Shown here: in pieces, positions 23,369 through 34,300 of the stretch
How positions within the stretch are numbered: position 1 is the stretch's first letter
Layout: every line of letters begins with the position of its first letter
Origin: Gibbula magus
Lineage: Eukaryota; Mollusca; Gastropoda; Trochida; Trochidae
Reading direction: 5' to 3'
Length of the DNA: 64,000 nt
NCBI GenBank assembly: GCA_936450465.1
Contig: OW388294.1
Coordinates: forward strand, 66,329,575-66,393,574
Translations under genes and position numbers: made by a program
The notes under the pieces: generated by a model
What the model was told of the DNA's origin: nothing
The model's database searches: none
The model's input: only the letters and a program-made list of their open reading frames with translations

Positions 23369-23491
23369 CTATACATGTTCTCTTGTCCCAGGACAGCTTG
23401 AAGCCATGTCTACACTGACATGTATAAGAAGCTATCTCGTTCATACAGATCTGATCGCACGGAGGGTTATAAAGGAGGCACTCATCGACAT
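23369..23491 (-). CDS. Exon 10: calcium-binding EGF domain
   Basis: 41 codons, phase 1-1, donor G/GTAAGG. It starts (D)VDECLLYNPPCDQIC, then CMNEIASYTCQC, and ends KRTCI/G. The usual glycine before S-Y is alanine. A fold-back element ends only about 20 nt into the following intron. Confidence 0.87.
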
Positions 23492-23934
23492 CTGAAAATA
23501 CCAGTAAATATTTTTATTTTCGATGTTCTCAATGAATGTTATCATTGATAGGAATTAAAATCAGTTTAGAATCCGTATGATTTAATTCAAAATAGAAATA
23601 TGTGCATGTGATGCACTGTGATGTCCCCCGTTCTATCTTTCAATCCAACCATGTCCTCTTGCGATTATTTTTCACTTATACTTTTGAGATGGAGGTCCGA
23701 AAAGGTTCCTTATCCCTATGCACTAAGTTCAAACCGTTTCAATGAAAACCAGAAAAAAATAAAAATCAGAATAACCTTAGTAGCAAAGGGCACCACTCCA
23801 ACACTAGGTCTAACCACACACCAAGTTTCGTGAAGAAATACTGCATAGATTTTGAGACAGAGACGGAAAAGATCAATACCCCCTCATGCACATTCCCCCA
23901 ATTGAATTCCAGTTATTACCTTCTGAAATAGAGA

Positions 23935-24150
23935 GTCAAGATCTGTTTGCAGCGGAACCAGAAACCAAAATGCACATCTATATATACACGATATGGGGAG
24001 GTAGTATATACCAACTTTGATAAAGATTGGTCAAGTAAGTTGGAGCCCTGCCCCGGAAAGAAACCAAACCCTTCAAATACTGAAAGTCCAAATTGTTACC
24101 ATGGAAACAAACATAAAATGAACCCGCAAAAGGCACATATGAGTGATATG
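23935..24150. mobile_element. Partial copy of the 29.5-kb element, opposite orientation
   Basis: Phrases ACGATATGGGGAGG, CCAAACCCTTCAAATAC and AATTGTTACCATGGAAAC are complements of sequence at about 29680-29930. It lies next to exon 9. Confidence 0.55.
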
Positions 24151-24199
24151 GAGAACATGCAGACGGACACTCAACGAGATTATAATTTTGTTTCCTCAC

Positions 24200-24319
24200 C
24201 AATGCAGGAGCGCATGTCTGTGTTGAGTTTGAATCCAGTGGGACAGAGACAAACCACACTTCCCTCAACATTCTCACACTCGTGGGAGCAGTAGTTAGGA
24301 TCCTCACATTCGTCGATAT
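24200..24319 (-). CDS. Exon 9: EGF domain
   Basis: 40 codons, phase 1-1, donor G/GTGAGG. It starts (D)IDECEDPNYCSHEC, then CENVEGSVVCLC, and ends RSCI/G. Valine replaces the aromatic residue of the hydroxylation and calcium consensus. The CPTGFKL segment closely matches exon 16 (CPTGFEL), again suggesting equivalent positions in successive blocks. Confidence 0.87.
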
Positions 24320-24394
24320 CTGAAATAAATGTTATGATTTTTTATTTATCAAATAACAATTGGTGCACTAAAACCAAAATAAACCATTTGAGAG

Positions 24395-25255
24395 AAGCCA
24401 TCACTGTCAATATATAGAGCATATTTTGTGTTTTCAGTGTGAAATCTCTTATGTCTCATCGAGTGACGGGGTAAAGCCGATATTGTCACGAGTGGCGCAT
24501 CCACGAGTGAAATTATTGGCTTAACCCCGTCACGAGAGGAGAGATAAGTGATATTGCACTGAAAACACAAATATTCTGTTTATTATATGCTTCTATGGTG
24601 TTTAACGTCCAAAACTGCTTCAGTTCAGTTCACTTAGTAACGGTGATGACGTCGCGTTGATTGTAAACGTGACGTCATACCATTGTACACATGACCTCAT
24701 CCCCTCTGTGATATTTCACTGTGTTGAGAAAGTGATATCAAGCTGCAGTGATAAGAACACATTTTCTCAAACTGAGAAATAGAGAATCTCACCCAAGTGT
24801 CTTCTGATATCAAATATATCAACACGAGTTGATTAAAGTTACAAGTAATTACTCAACCGTGGTGAGATCACCGTGGTGAGATCACTCATTAGATAACAAT
24901 GAGTTGGTTACACACATGTGTGATACCACCGCGTGCTGCGGTAAAGTCATAATCGGCGCGTGACGTCACAGTCGTTTTTGGTTGACGTCACAATGTAAGC
25001 CGCGCGATTGCAATAGCGGGTCACCTATTTGCAAGTAAACGTCACTAAAAACGATTTTCTTGCATTTCAGTGCTATTTACATCATTGAGTAATAAATAAA
25101 AATACTAAACTCGGTCCCGTTTGATAACATGTTTATGAAACTCGTGAAATGGCATCGGTATTTAACTCGCTTTCGCTCGTTAAAATACCGAACCATCCAC
25201 TCGTTTCATAAACATGTTATCAAACGGGACATCGTTTAGTATTCTATATATCTCA
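24395..25255. mobile_element. Composite of two fold-back elements
   Basis: Part A (24400-24570) is a palindrome with arms TTTCAGTGTGAAATCTCTTA and its partner, centred on CACGAGTGGCGCATCCACGA. Part B (24845-25255) runs from TAATTACTCAACCG to a terminal palindrome whose arms contain CCCGTTTGATAACATG, with CTCGCTTTCGCTCG in the loop. The same A-B pair occurs reverse-complemented at 45935-46490. Confidence 0.65.
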
Positions 25256-25494
25256 CATCGCTTAGCATATAATAAAATGTGGTATTTTCTCTGAAGTTAG
25301 AGTCTTGAATCGTTGCGAAAGAGTACACGGTATGACTCAATGTTATCATTGGTAGACTTCATGAAATATATCCTGGTAGAGGACAATGGTTACACTGAAT
25401 GTAATAAAATACATAACGAATCAGAAAGTTCACCAAATGTAATCATGAACCAAAGGATAAGATGTGACTTAAGATGCATCAAATATCTTCAATG

Positions 25495-25700
25495 ATATTT
25501 TATTTGGCTTTAATAAGTGTCAACTTCATATTCATCCTCAATTGCCAAGTATTAACTAAATTAAAATTGAGCAAGATGAGTATACACTTTGCAATTACCG
25601 AAACTACACGTCCCATTTTCAGGCACATCAGTTGGATGCCCTATTAAATATTATCAACAAAATGGAGAGCTATTACCCTACCTACATTACATTCAAAGTA
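25495..25700. repeat. Dispersed repeat D, copy 1
   Basis: It starts TTTTATTTGGCTTTAATA and shares ACCGAAACTACACGTCCCAT, CATTTTCAGGCACA-like sequence and TTATCAACAAAAT with 49378-49610. I do not recognise the family. Confidence 0.5.
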
Positions 25701-25825
25701 TTTATTAATATCACAATTACTTTTAAAAGTTAATAAAAAAAACTATATAAAAAATAGAAAATGAGCGAAAAATATGATTAAATATACAACTGCCCAATGC
25801 TGATAAATAATGAAGCAAGAGAACA

Positions 25826-25920
25826 CAATCTCATTAAAATCAGATCATTGATTCGTTTCCTAGGCTTTTTTGCTAGTTTGGGTAGTCACTCATCTTTTTC
25901 ATCTAATTTTAATGAGATTG
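25826..25920. mobile_element. MITE family C, copy 4 (95 bp)
   Basis: Ends CAATCTCATTAAAATC and TTTTAATGAGATTG. It lies about 50 nt downstream of the exon 8 donor. Confidence 0.75.
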
Positions 25921-25971
25921 CGAGAGAACAATAAGTTGACGTCACAAGTGTAAATTAACGTATTCAAATAC

Positions 25972-26097
25972 CTTGACAGGAATGCTGGTCCTCCAGCATG
26001 ATGTAACCCTCTCCATCACACTCACACCAGTAGGAACCCGGGCTGTTCATGCACAGGTGGGCACACCCTCCTAATGAGACGCCACACTCGTCTATAT
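25972..26097 (-). CDS. Exon 8: calcium-binding EGF domain
   Basis: 42 codons, phase 1-1, donor G/GTATTT (weak at +5). It starts (D)[15 protein letters not shown], then [12 protein letters not shown], and ends QHSCQ/G. All six cysteines, the calcium motif and the hydroxylation pattern are intact. A 95-bp MITE (25826-25920) sits about 50 nt into the following intron. Confidence 0.87.
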
Positions 26098-27016
26098 CTG
26101 AATAACAATATAAGCCATGGCATTTTTGTCTTTGATAAATCCACGTGTTAAAAGTGTGATGATATCATTGATGTCACAGCAATATCAACTATAGTTACAT
26201 ATTGCACTCTCGTCTATAGCTGCAAACTAATTTTATTCATGGCTTGTCTTCTTTGTCTCAATGATAAATCTGTATAGTCTAATATTTTGTGACTTAAGTA
26301 AATGTAGCCTACACCATGTGTGAAAGTTTTTCAAGTAAAAGTTTAAAACGATCTTACATTTGTAAATGTTACCATTCAATTTTTCGAGCGCAACAATCCT
26401 TTTTATTTGTAATAATGCACACCCAGTCTCTGATTGGTCTAATCATTAAACATACATGAGCCGGACCAATCAGAGATATAGGAAGCCTTATTATATCTTT
26501 ATATGTTTATAATGCATCAATATTATTCCCAAGTCTTCGTTATATCACCTTGTCATCATTGCCTTGTATGTTTATAAAGTTACCAATATAAAACACTTTT
26601 TTCATTTTCAAATGACGTCTTCAAATAGAAATAGTATGGTAACTGGATGGTACCTCGTTACTTTGTTAGACAAGAACTGATAAGACACGAGATGTAGAGA
26701 CTTTAAAACATATCACCATTGAACTGCATACAACGAATTGGCTTACGACTCAATGGAGGACTAATACATTCTGATATCACCCGCCACAGAATGTAACAAC
26801 GTATTTTGCGGCAAGTTTGTAATTGAAATCTAAGACTTGACATCCTCAAAATAATCATACGAATTCGACTGTCGAAGATAAAGTTTTGCCTTTTGTCAAG
26901 GGGTACATTCATACAATACAGCGCTTAGACTTTCGATAGCAGTAAGTACCATATATACTACGGCCACATTAATGCTACGATGGCTCACGTCATCTGGTTC
27001 CCGGTACAAAACTCAC
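26098..27016. other. Intron sequence without recognised feature
   Basis: The only structure noticed is GTCTCTGATTGGTCTAATCA near 26427 with CCAATCAGAGATA near 26464, a short imperfect hairpin. No gene is seen. Confidence 0.35.
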
Positions 27017-27139
27017 CAAGGCAGTTGATATTGTCTGCTTCCGAGGTGAAACCCTCTGGGCATGTGCACTGCGCACTTCCGGGAAGATTGACACAGCCAT
27101 GTACACACTGAATGTCTCCTGTCCTGCACTCGTCGCGGT
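27017..27139 (-). CDS. Exon 7: EGF domain, first after a cysteine-rich module
   Basis: 41 codons, phase 1-1, donor G/GTGAGT. It starts (D)RDECRTGDIQCVHGC, then CVNLPGSAQCTC, and ends INCL/G. The aromatic residue expected before cysteine 4 is alanine (GSAQC), as in exons 14 and 16. Exon 14 occupies the same place in the next block, which supports block duplication. A long ATC trinucleotide run lies just upstream of its acceptor. Confidence 0.86.
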
Positions 27140-27149
27140 CTGCCGAGGT

Positions 27150-27199
27150 AAGCATACATCATCATCATCACCATCAGCATCATACTAACTATCATCATT

Positions 27200-27245
<46 letters not shown>

Positions 27246-27246
27246 G
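27150..27246. repeat. ATC trinucleotide run
   Basis: Nearly pure ATC repeats at 27195-27246 with an imperfect stretch before. The run is directly upstream of the exon 7 acceptor in the gene direction and gives a meaningless poly-Met frame on the minus strand. Confidence 0.9.
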
Positions 27247-27399
27247 CGTCTCGGTTAATGCTTGTTTCTCTTTTCATTACTTCTATAAACATGGGAGCTG
27301 CAAAATCGATTTGATACGACATTCCTGGTAAACCTCATTGAAGTCAGTATGTTCGTACCTAGCAAAGTGAAAATCTCAAATATTCATAAAAACCAGACA

Positions 27400-28487
27400 C
27401 TCGCAATCTGGGACCAAGAGGATGTTAGTTTCAACAACAACCACACTAACATCAACAACAACAACAACAAGGTGTTAAGAATACTTGTGTTCTTACCTAC
27501 ACAAGGGATGGTGTATGTCAGATCTACATAAATTCGGATATCACAGCAAAATTAAGACGAGAGCATATTCATTTCCATCATTCCATCAGCGAATACAACA
27601 GCAGCTAAAGCAACAACAACAACATCAACATCTTCAGAAACAACAACATCATATGAACTTGCTAATACACAGGGGATGTTGCTAGGACTAAAACGTGTAT
27701 TTAGTTGAAGAAGATATGCATTTCAACAGCAGCAGGAGCAACAACAGCAGCAGTAAAAACAATTCAACTCAACTCTCAACTACACTACACGGGTCTCCGT
27801 TAAAGCCAGACGGACAATGACACTCACATGTAGGCTACTAAAGTGAGAGAAAAAAAAACATCACGGTCGACATCACAACCATACGGATGCTTACAATCAT
27901 CAGGCAGTCGCATGTATTACGAGGGAAAACAACACAACACTATGATATGAAGACAACATCGATTTTAACAACGTCGACAGGATCAACAACAGTATTTGAG
28001 CCCTCACCTTCATAGGTTATTTTCTTATCTAGTGTCGCTGTCAGAGTCAGAAAGACACTGGCGATCATATGACAAACGAATGTATTAAGGGAAAAGCAAG
28101 GACAGCATATTGAATTCAGCAGCAGCACCATAAACAACATCAGCAGAATCAACACCATCAGCACTATCATCAATATCAGCACCGCCATTAATATAAACAC
28201 CATCAACAACATCAACATCATCATCAGTACCATCATCTATATCAGCACCATCATCAACATCAGCACCATCAACAATATCAGCACCACTATCAATATAAAC
28301 ACCATCAACAACATCAGCACCATCATCAACACCATCATCTATATCAGCACCATCATCAACATCAGCACCATCAACAACATCAACACCATAAACATCACCA
28401 ACAGCACCATCAACATCAGTAGCATCAACAACACCAGCAGAATAAACAACATCACCAGGATCAACAACCACAGTATTTGCGCACTCA
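27400..28487. repeat. CAA/CAT/CAG-rich degenerate repeat with relict copies of the exon 6 edge
   Basis: Mostly imperfect CAA, CAT and CAG triplets. On the gene strand, sequences close to the end of exon 6 and its donor (ATCCTGTGTGTAG/GTGAG) recur at about 27494-27530 (CATCCCTTGTGTAG/GTAAG), 27660-27700 (ACATCCCCTGTGTA), 27785-27835 (GGCTTTAACGGAGACC) and 27975-28030 (GAAG/GTGAGGGCTCAAATAC). Confidence 0.7.
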
Positions 28488-28488
28488 C

Positions 28489-28656
28489 CTACACACAGGA
28501 TGTTGTATCTAAGGTCTCCGTCGAAGCCAGGCAAGCATTCACAATCTTGGGGGGAAAGAGCGTACTGTGTGTCAAGATGAGAAGACACCACAGAGTGAGG
28601 GGGGCACAGATGACATCGTCCGTCGGTCGTACTGTAGTACTCAGTCTTGTTGCATT
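28489..28656 (-). CDS. Exon 6: Ephrin_rec_like (GCC2_GCC3) cysteine-rich domain
   Basis: 56 codons, phase 1-1, acceptor TTACAG and donor G/GTGAGT. Cysteine pattern: ECNKTEYYS, CHLCPPHS, DCECLPGFDG, ILCV/G. The CxxCP and CxC-x2-GF features match the ephrin-receptor-like module. The exon frame stays open past the donor for about 130 codons of Asp/Val/Gly-rich sequence (stop at 28085). Decayed copies of this exon's 3' end lie downstream in the intron. Confidence 0.85.
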   Translation of the reverse strand, partial: NATRLSTTVRPTDDVICAPLTLWCLLILTHSTLFPPKIVNACLASTETLDTTSCV

Positions 28657-28672
28657 CTGTAACATGGTTCAA

Positions 28673-29029
28673 ACTTTTTACATGTGCAATACATCATTTC
28701 TTAGTCAATTCAAATTGTCATATTGTTGTGCTGAATTTAGAACATAATATGTGATTCAAACCCGATCCTTTTCGAGGTAACATTAGTACTTTATATTGTC
28801 ATGCTTACTTTTGAAATTTGGTGACACACAAACAATGCCATTTTAAAGATGACAAAGAATAGTAAGTGCATATTGTTATAAAAACAAGTCTAAAACGTGT
28901 TGACTTCTATGCTTATGTCTTGTCGTAATGGCCGCAAACAGCAGTACGCAACCTTATCAAACTGCCTCAGTATAATCGTTCATTTCAGGCAGTCTTTTCA
29001 AGATCTTATCATGTACATGTAGTCTAACT
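28673..29029. other. Intron sequence without recognised feature
   Basis: AT-rich intron sequence between exon 6 and the element at 29030. No feature is seen. Confidence 0.4.
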
Positions 29030-29413
29030 GTATTTATTACCCATATGGTTAAAAATAACCGAGTTAATATCATTGATATGACTAGCACACATATCACGTT
29101 TGCCAAGCAACCATTGTTTCACCGCGACCTCCGATATTTTATCGTCTGTGACGTCATAAAACGATTGTTCGTGACGTCACTACAGTTTGCCATCGCAAGA
29201 AAAGTTGGCCGTTTCTTGGTTATTTTTACGCGAATCAAATGGAATAAAATGGGTAATAAAGAAATTATTACACTCGAAAGTGTGTCATATGACTTTGACG
29301 AAACTCGTGCAAATTTGTGTAAAACCCTCGCTCTCGCTCGGGCAATACAAAAATTCACCCTCGTTTCGTAATAGTCATATGACACACTTCCTCGGGTAAT
29401 AATCTCTATATAA
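29030..29413. mobile_element. Element E, copy 1 (about 384 bp)
   Basis: It runs from GTATTTATTACCCATATGG to GGGTAATAATCTCTATAT. It contains two CRE-like TGACGTCA sites and a terminal palindrome (GTGTCATATGACTTT against GTCATATGACACAC) with CTCGCTCTCGCTCG in its loop. A direct copy is at 45343-45727. Confidence 0.7.
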
Positions 29414-29514
29414 CAATAATGGAAATTTATTAACCATTTATACCAAGGAATATTAAACGGATGAGTAATAGACAGGGGATACAAAACATGCGCTGCGTAA
29501 TACTATGTTTATCC

Positions 29515-29946
29515 CCCCGGCATATAATGCGGGAAGATTTAGACGTTGGTTCCGTGTGTCTGTCTGTCCGTGATCACACCGTTTCCGGACAAGTACTCGA
29601 AAACTACTTGGCCAATCTTCACAAACTTTAGTATAATGTAGATGTGCCTTTTTGGGGGTGAAACTTTAAAAAGAAATGGGTTTGTTCGATGGTAACAATT
29701 TGGACTTTTGGAAGGTTAGGGTTTGTTTCCGGAGCAGATCTCTAAAACTACTTGGCCAATCCTCACCAGATGTGATATACAGCCTCCCCATATCATGTAG
29801 ATGTGCCTTTTGGGGGTTTCACCTTTTGGAAATTTTATTTTTTTGTTTCCATGGTAACAATTTGGACTTTGTCTATTTGAAAGGTAGGGTTTGTTTCCGG
29901 AGCAGATCTCTAAAACTATATGACCATACCTCACCAAACTTGGTGT

Positions 29947-29981
<35 letters not shown>

Positions 29982-30262
29982 ATATCATGTAGATAGATGT
30001 GTCTTTTGGGGGTTTCAACTTTTTGAGAATTTTTTTTTGTTTGTTTCCACGGCAACAATTTTGACTTTGTTTATTGGAAGGGCAGAGTTTCTTTCCGAAG
30101 GGGATTTTTAAAATGATTGACCAATCCTCACCATTTTTTAAAACAGTTTTAACCTTATTTTTTTTGTTTCCATGGCAACATTTTGTACATTTGTCTTTTA
30201 CAAAGGTAATATTAATTTGAAGTGAATTTGGGGAAGGAGGAGACATCTGTTTTGATGAGCAA
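29515..30262. mobile_element. Element with repeated 'Lock-step' phrases and a 31-C homopolymer
   Basis: The phrase GGTAACAATTTGGACTTT followed by GTTTGTTTCCGGAGCAG occurs at about 29691 and 29854, and a worn version near 30050. A run of 31 C lies at 29951-29981 between two of these. A partial inverted copy is at 23935-24150. There is no coding sequence beyond homopolymer-driven frames. Confidence 0.55.
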
Positions 30263-30284
30263 AAACACATTCTAGTTTTAATTC

Positions 30285-30548
30285 TACACTGCTAAAACTG
30301 ATTATTCAACTGATGTGGGACCGGGGGATAAGCCCGCAACGCCATGGTGAGTATGCATTGTGGTGAAACATCGGCTGGAACTAGCGAACCATGGGTGGTA
30401 CTGCACTGAAATTCAGTGTAGAATTCCACCCAAACCTCACTGCACGTAGAACAGTTCCCCAGAGCCAACAGAGTTTCCGAGCCCCTGGCTGATTTGAATT
30501 CCGGACCTCCGAAACCGAACGCGCTAACCTGCCCCGCGGGATTGGTTA
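30285..30548 (-). mobile_element. tRNA-derived SINE candidate
   Basis: Read on the minus strand from 30548: GGGGCAGGTTAGCGCGTTC (A-box region) then GGAATTCAAATC (B box) at tRNA-like spacing, followed by a non-tRNA body. This is a head-body SINE layout. It lies in the intron after exon 5. Confidence 0.55.
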
Positions 30549-30998
30549 ACTAGTACTTCGCGAGAGCGAGTTTAGTGTGTGATGACACTCAACTTTTTGT
30601 GAGTCATAAAAGACAAAATACCATAATGACGGCGATTGTCAGTCTGACTAAAATCGACCTTGTTCCGATGAATAAAATTTGCAAATAAACGCCTCTCCTA
30701 GGATACGAACAGGTTCTGTAGATTCCTCTCCACAAGGTAGGTTTGGCAAGGGAACCTCAAACGATATGAAATCGTATCCCGGTAGATGCACTATTTTTCA
30801 ATTTGTATTCCTCGGAAAAAAACCGTCGATTTTAATCAGACTGCGGCGACTGCAACATTCAACATCACTTCTGTAAACATAGATGACGTCATCTGTTCTG
30901 TGGTATTGTACCGCGTGCATGTCTGACCTACATACGTACATTACACAGCTGTCTTAAACAGGTAAGTATTTAGCTTATTCACCTATTCAAAATCTCAC

Positions 30999-31124
30999 CT
31001 GTACAGCTGATGTTGTCTGCACTGACGACCACGCCCACCTCCTGGCACTCGCACCTGTAATTACCAGGTATGTTGATGCAGGTGTCCTCACACTCATCAG
31101 CCTGGATAAAACACTCGTCGATAT
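30999..31124 (-). CDS. Exon 5: calcium-binding EGF domain, last of the first EGF block
   Basis: 42 codons, phase 1-1, donor G/GTGAGA. It starts (D)IDECFIQADECEDTC, then CINIPGNYRCEC, and ends ISCT/G. It lies on the far side of the minisatellite intron, so the intron between exons 4 and 5 is 10.7 kb. Joined to exon 6 the codons read T-E-C, the position where the other two blocks read V-P-C and Q-L-C. Confidence 0.88.
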
Positions 31125-31392
31125 CTGAAGAACATAGTTGGTGAAATGTTAGTTACGACGCCTAAAGTGTATAACATAAATTGGCAAAACTAGAAATCGG
31201 GAGCAAGTTTCCCCTGCCCTTCTAGTCTTCTCTGTAAGCGTGTTTTAAATCACTGGTTTCATTCTACTAGGCATGCACATTTTAGGCATGCCTTTGACGG
31301 AACAGGTTATAAATAACTATTAGGTTAAAGGTTGACAGAAGTTATATTTTTTAAATACCGATTCAGTTCTAGGTTGACAGAAGTTGAGAATA
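31125..31392. other. Intron spacer between exon 5 and the minisatellite
   Basis: Unique sequence with the phrase AGGTTGACAGAAGTT occurring twice (near 31327 and 31371). The polypyrimidine tract and acceptor of exon 5 (TTCAG) are at its left edge. Confidence 0.5.
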
Positions 31393-34300
31393 CATCAAAT
31401 ACACCAATACAGTACACTATAATGTATCTACCTTCACAGAACAGAATACACCAACAGAATACACTATAATGTCTCTACCTTCACAGAACAGAATACACCA
31501 ATACAGTACACTATACTGTCTCTACCTTCACAGGACAGAATACACCAATACAGTACACTATACTGTCCCTACCTTCACAAGACAGAATACACCAATACAG
31601 TACACTATACTGTCTCTACCTTCACACGACAGAATACACCAATACAGTACACTATAATGTCTCTACCTTCACACGACAGAATACACCAATACAGTACACT
31701 ATAATGTCTCTACCTTCACACGACAGAATACACCAATACAGTACACTATACTGTCTCTACCTTCACAGAACAGAATACACCAATACAATACACTATAATG
31801 TCTCTACCTTCACAAGACAGAATACACCAATACAGTACACTATACTGTCTCTACCTTCACAGAACAGAATACACCAATACAGTACACTATACTGTCTCTA
31901 CCTTCACACGACAGAATACACCAATACAGTACACTATACTATCTCTACCTTCACAAGACAGAATACACCAATACAGTACACTATACTGTCTCTACCTTCA
32001 CAAGACAGAATACACCAATACAGTACACTATACTGTCTCTACCTTCACAGAACAGAATACACCAATACAGTACACTATACTGTCTCTACCTTCACAGGAC
32101 AGAATACACCAATACAGTACACTATAATGTCTCTACCTTCACACGACAGAATACACCAATACAGTACACTATACTGTCTCTACCTTCACAAGACACAATA
32201 CACCAATACAGTACACTATAATGTCTCTACCTTCACAAGACAGATTACACCAATACAGTACACTATAATGTCTCTACCTTCACAAGACAGAATACACCAA
32301 TACAGTACACTATAATGTCTCTACCTTCACAAGACACAATACACCAATACAGTACACTATAATGTCTCTACCTTCACACGACAGAATACACCAATACAGT
32401 ACACTATTAGGTCTCTACCTTCACAGAACAGAATACACCAATACAGTACACTATACTGTCTCTACCTTCACAAGACAGAATACACCAATACAGTACACTA
32501 TAATGTCTCTACCTTCACAGGACAGGATACACCAATACAGTACACTATACTATATCTACCTTCACAAGACAGAAATACACCAATACAGTACACTATACTG
32601 TCTCTACCTTCACAGGACAGAATACACCAATACAGTACACTATACTATATCTACCTTCACAAGACAGAAATACACCAATACAGTACACTATACTGTCTCT
32701 ACCTTCACACGACAGAATACACCAATACAGTACAATATACTGTCTCTACCTTCACAAGACAGAATACACTTATACAGTACACTATACTGTCTCTACCTTC
32801 ACAGAACAGAATACACCAATACAGTACACTATAATGTCTCTACCTTCACAAGACAGAATACACCAATACAGTACACTATACTGTCTCTACCTTCACACGA
32901 CAGAATACACCAATACAGTACACTATACTGTCTCTACCTTCACAAGACAGAATACACCAATACAGTACACTATACTGTCTCTACCTTCACACGACAGAAT
33001 ACACCAATACAGTACACTATAATGTCTCTACCTTCACAAGACAGAATACACCAATACAGTACACTATAATGTCTCTACCTTCACAAGACAGAATACACCA
33101 ATACAGTACAATATACTGTCTCTACCTTCACAAGACAGAATACACCAATACAGTACACTATAATGTCTCTACCTTCACAAGACAGAATACACCAATACAG
33201 TACACTATAATGTCTCTACCTTCACAAGACAGAATACACCAATACAGTACAATATACTGTCTCTACCTTCACAAGACACAATACACCAATACAGTACACT
33301 ATACTGTCTCTACCTTCACAAGACAGAATACACCAATACAGTACACTATACTGTCTCTACCTTCACACGACAGAATACACCAATACAGTACACTATACTG
33401 TCTCTACCTTCACAAGACAGAATACACCAATACAGTACACTATAATGTCTCTACCTTCACACGACAGAATACACCAATACAGTACACTATACTGTCTCTA
33501 CCTTCACAAGACAGAAAAACACCAATACAGTACACTATACTGTCTCTACCTTCACAGGACAGGATACACCAATACAGTACACTATATTATATCTACCTTC
33601 ACAAGACAGAAAAACACCAATACAGTACACTATACTGTCTCTACCTTCACAGAACAGAATACACCAATACAGTACACTATACTGTCTCTACCTTCACACG
33701 ACAGAATACACCAATACAGTACACTATACTGTCTCTACCTTCACACGACAGAATACACCAATACAGTACACTATAATGTCTCTACCTTCACAGAACAGAA
33801 TACACCAATACAGTACACTATAATGTCTCTACCTTCACAGAACAGAATACACCGATACAGTACAATATACAAATCTACCTTCACAGAACAGAATACACCA
33901 ACAGAATACACTATAATGTCTCTACCTTCACAGGACAGGATACACCAATACAGTACACTATACTGTCTCTACCTTCACACGACAGAATACACCAATACAG
34001 TACACTATACTGTCTCTACCTTCACACGACAGAATACACCAATACAGTACACTATACTGTCTCTACCTTCACACGACAGAATACACCAATACAGTACACT
34101 ATAATGTCTCTACCTTCACAGAACAGAATACACCAATACAGTACACTATAATGTCTCTACCTTCACAAGACAGAATACACCAATACAGTACACTATACTG
34201 TCTCTACCTTCACACGACAGAATACACCAATACAGTACACTATAATGTCTCTACCTTCACACGACAGAATACACCAATACAGTACACTATACTGTCTCTA

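Noticed and set aside
27013..27243. Minus-strand frame starting with many Met
   Set aside because: The start is an ATC-repeat artefact and the frame differs from that of the EGF exon 7 lying inside it.
29716..30270. 184-codon minus-strand frame with a poly-Gly stretch
   Set aside because: It is driven by the 31-C run and sits in a repeated element; the same phrases recur with broken frames at 23.9 kb.
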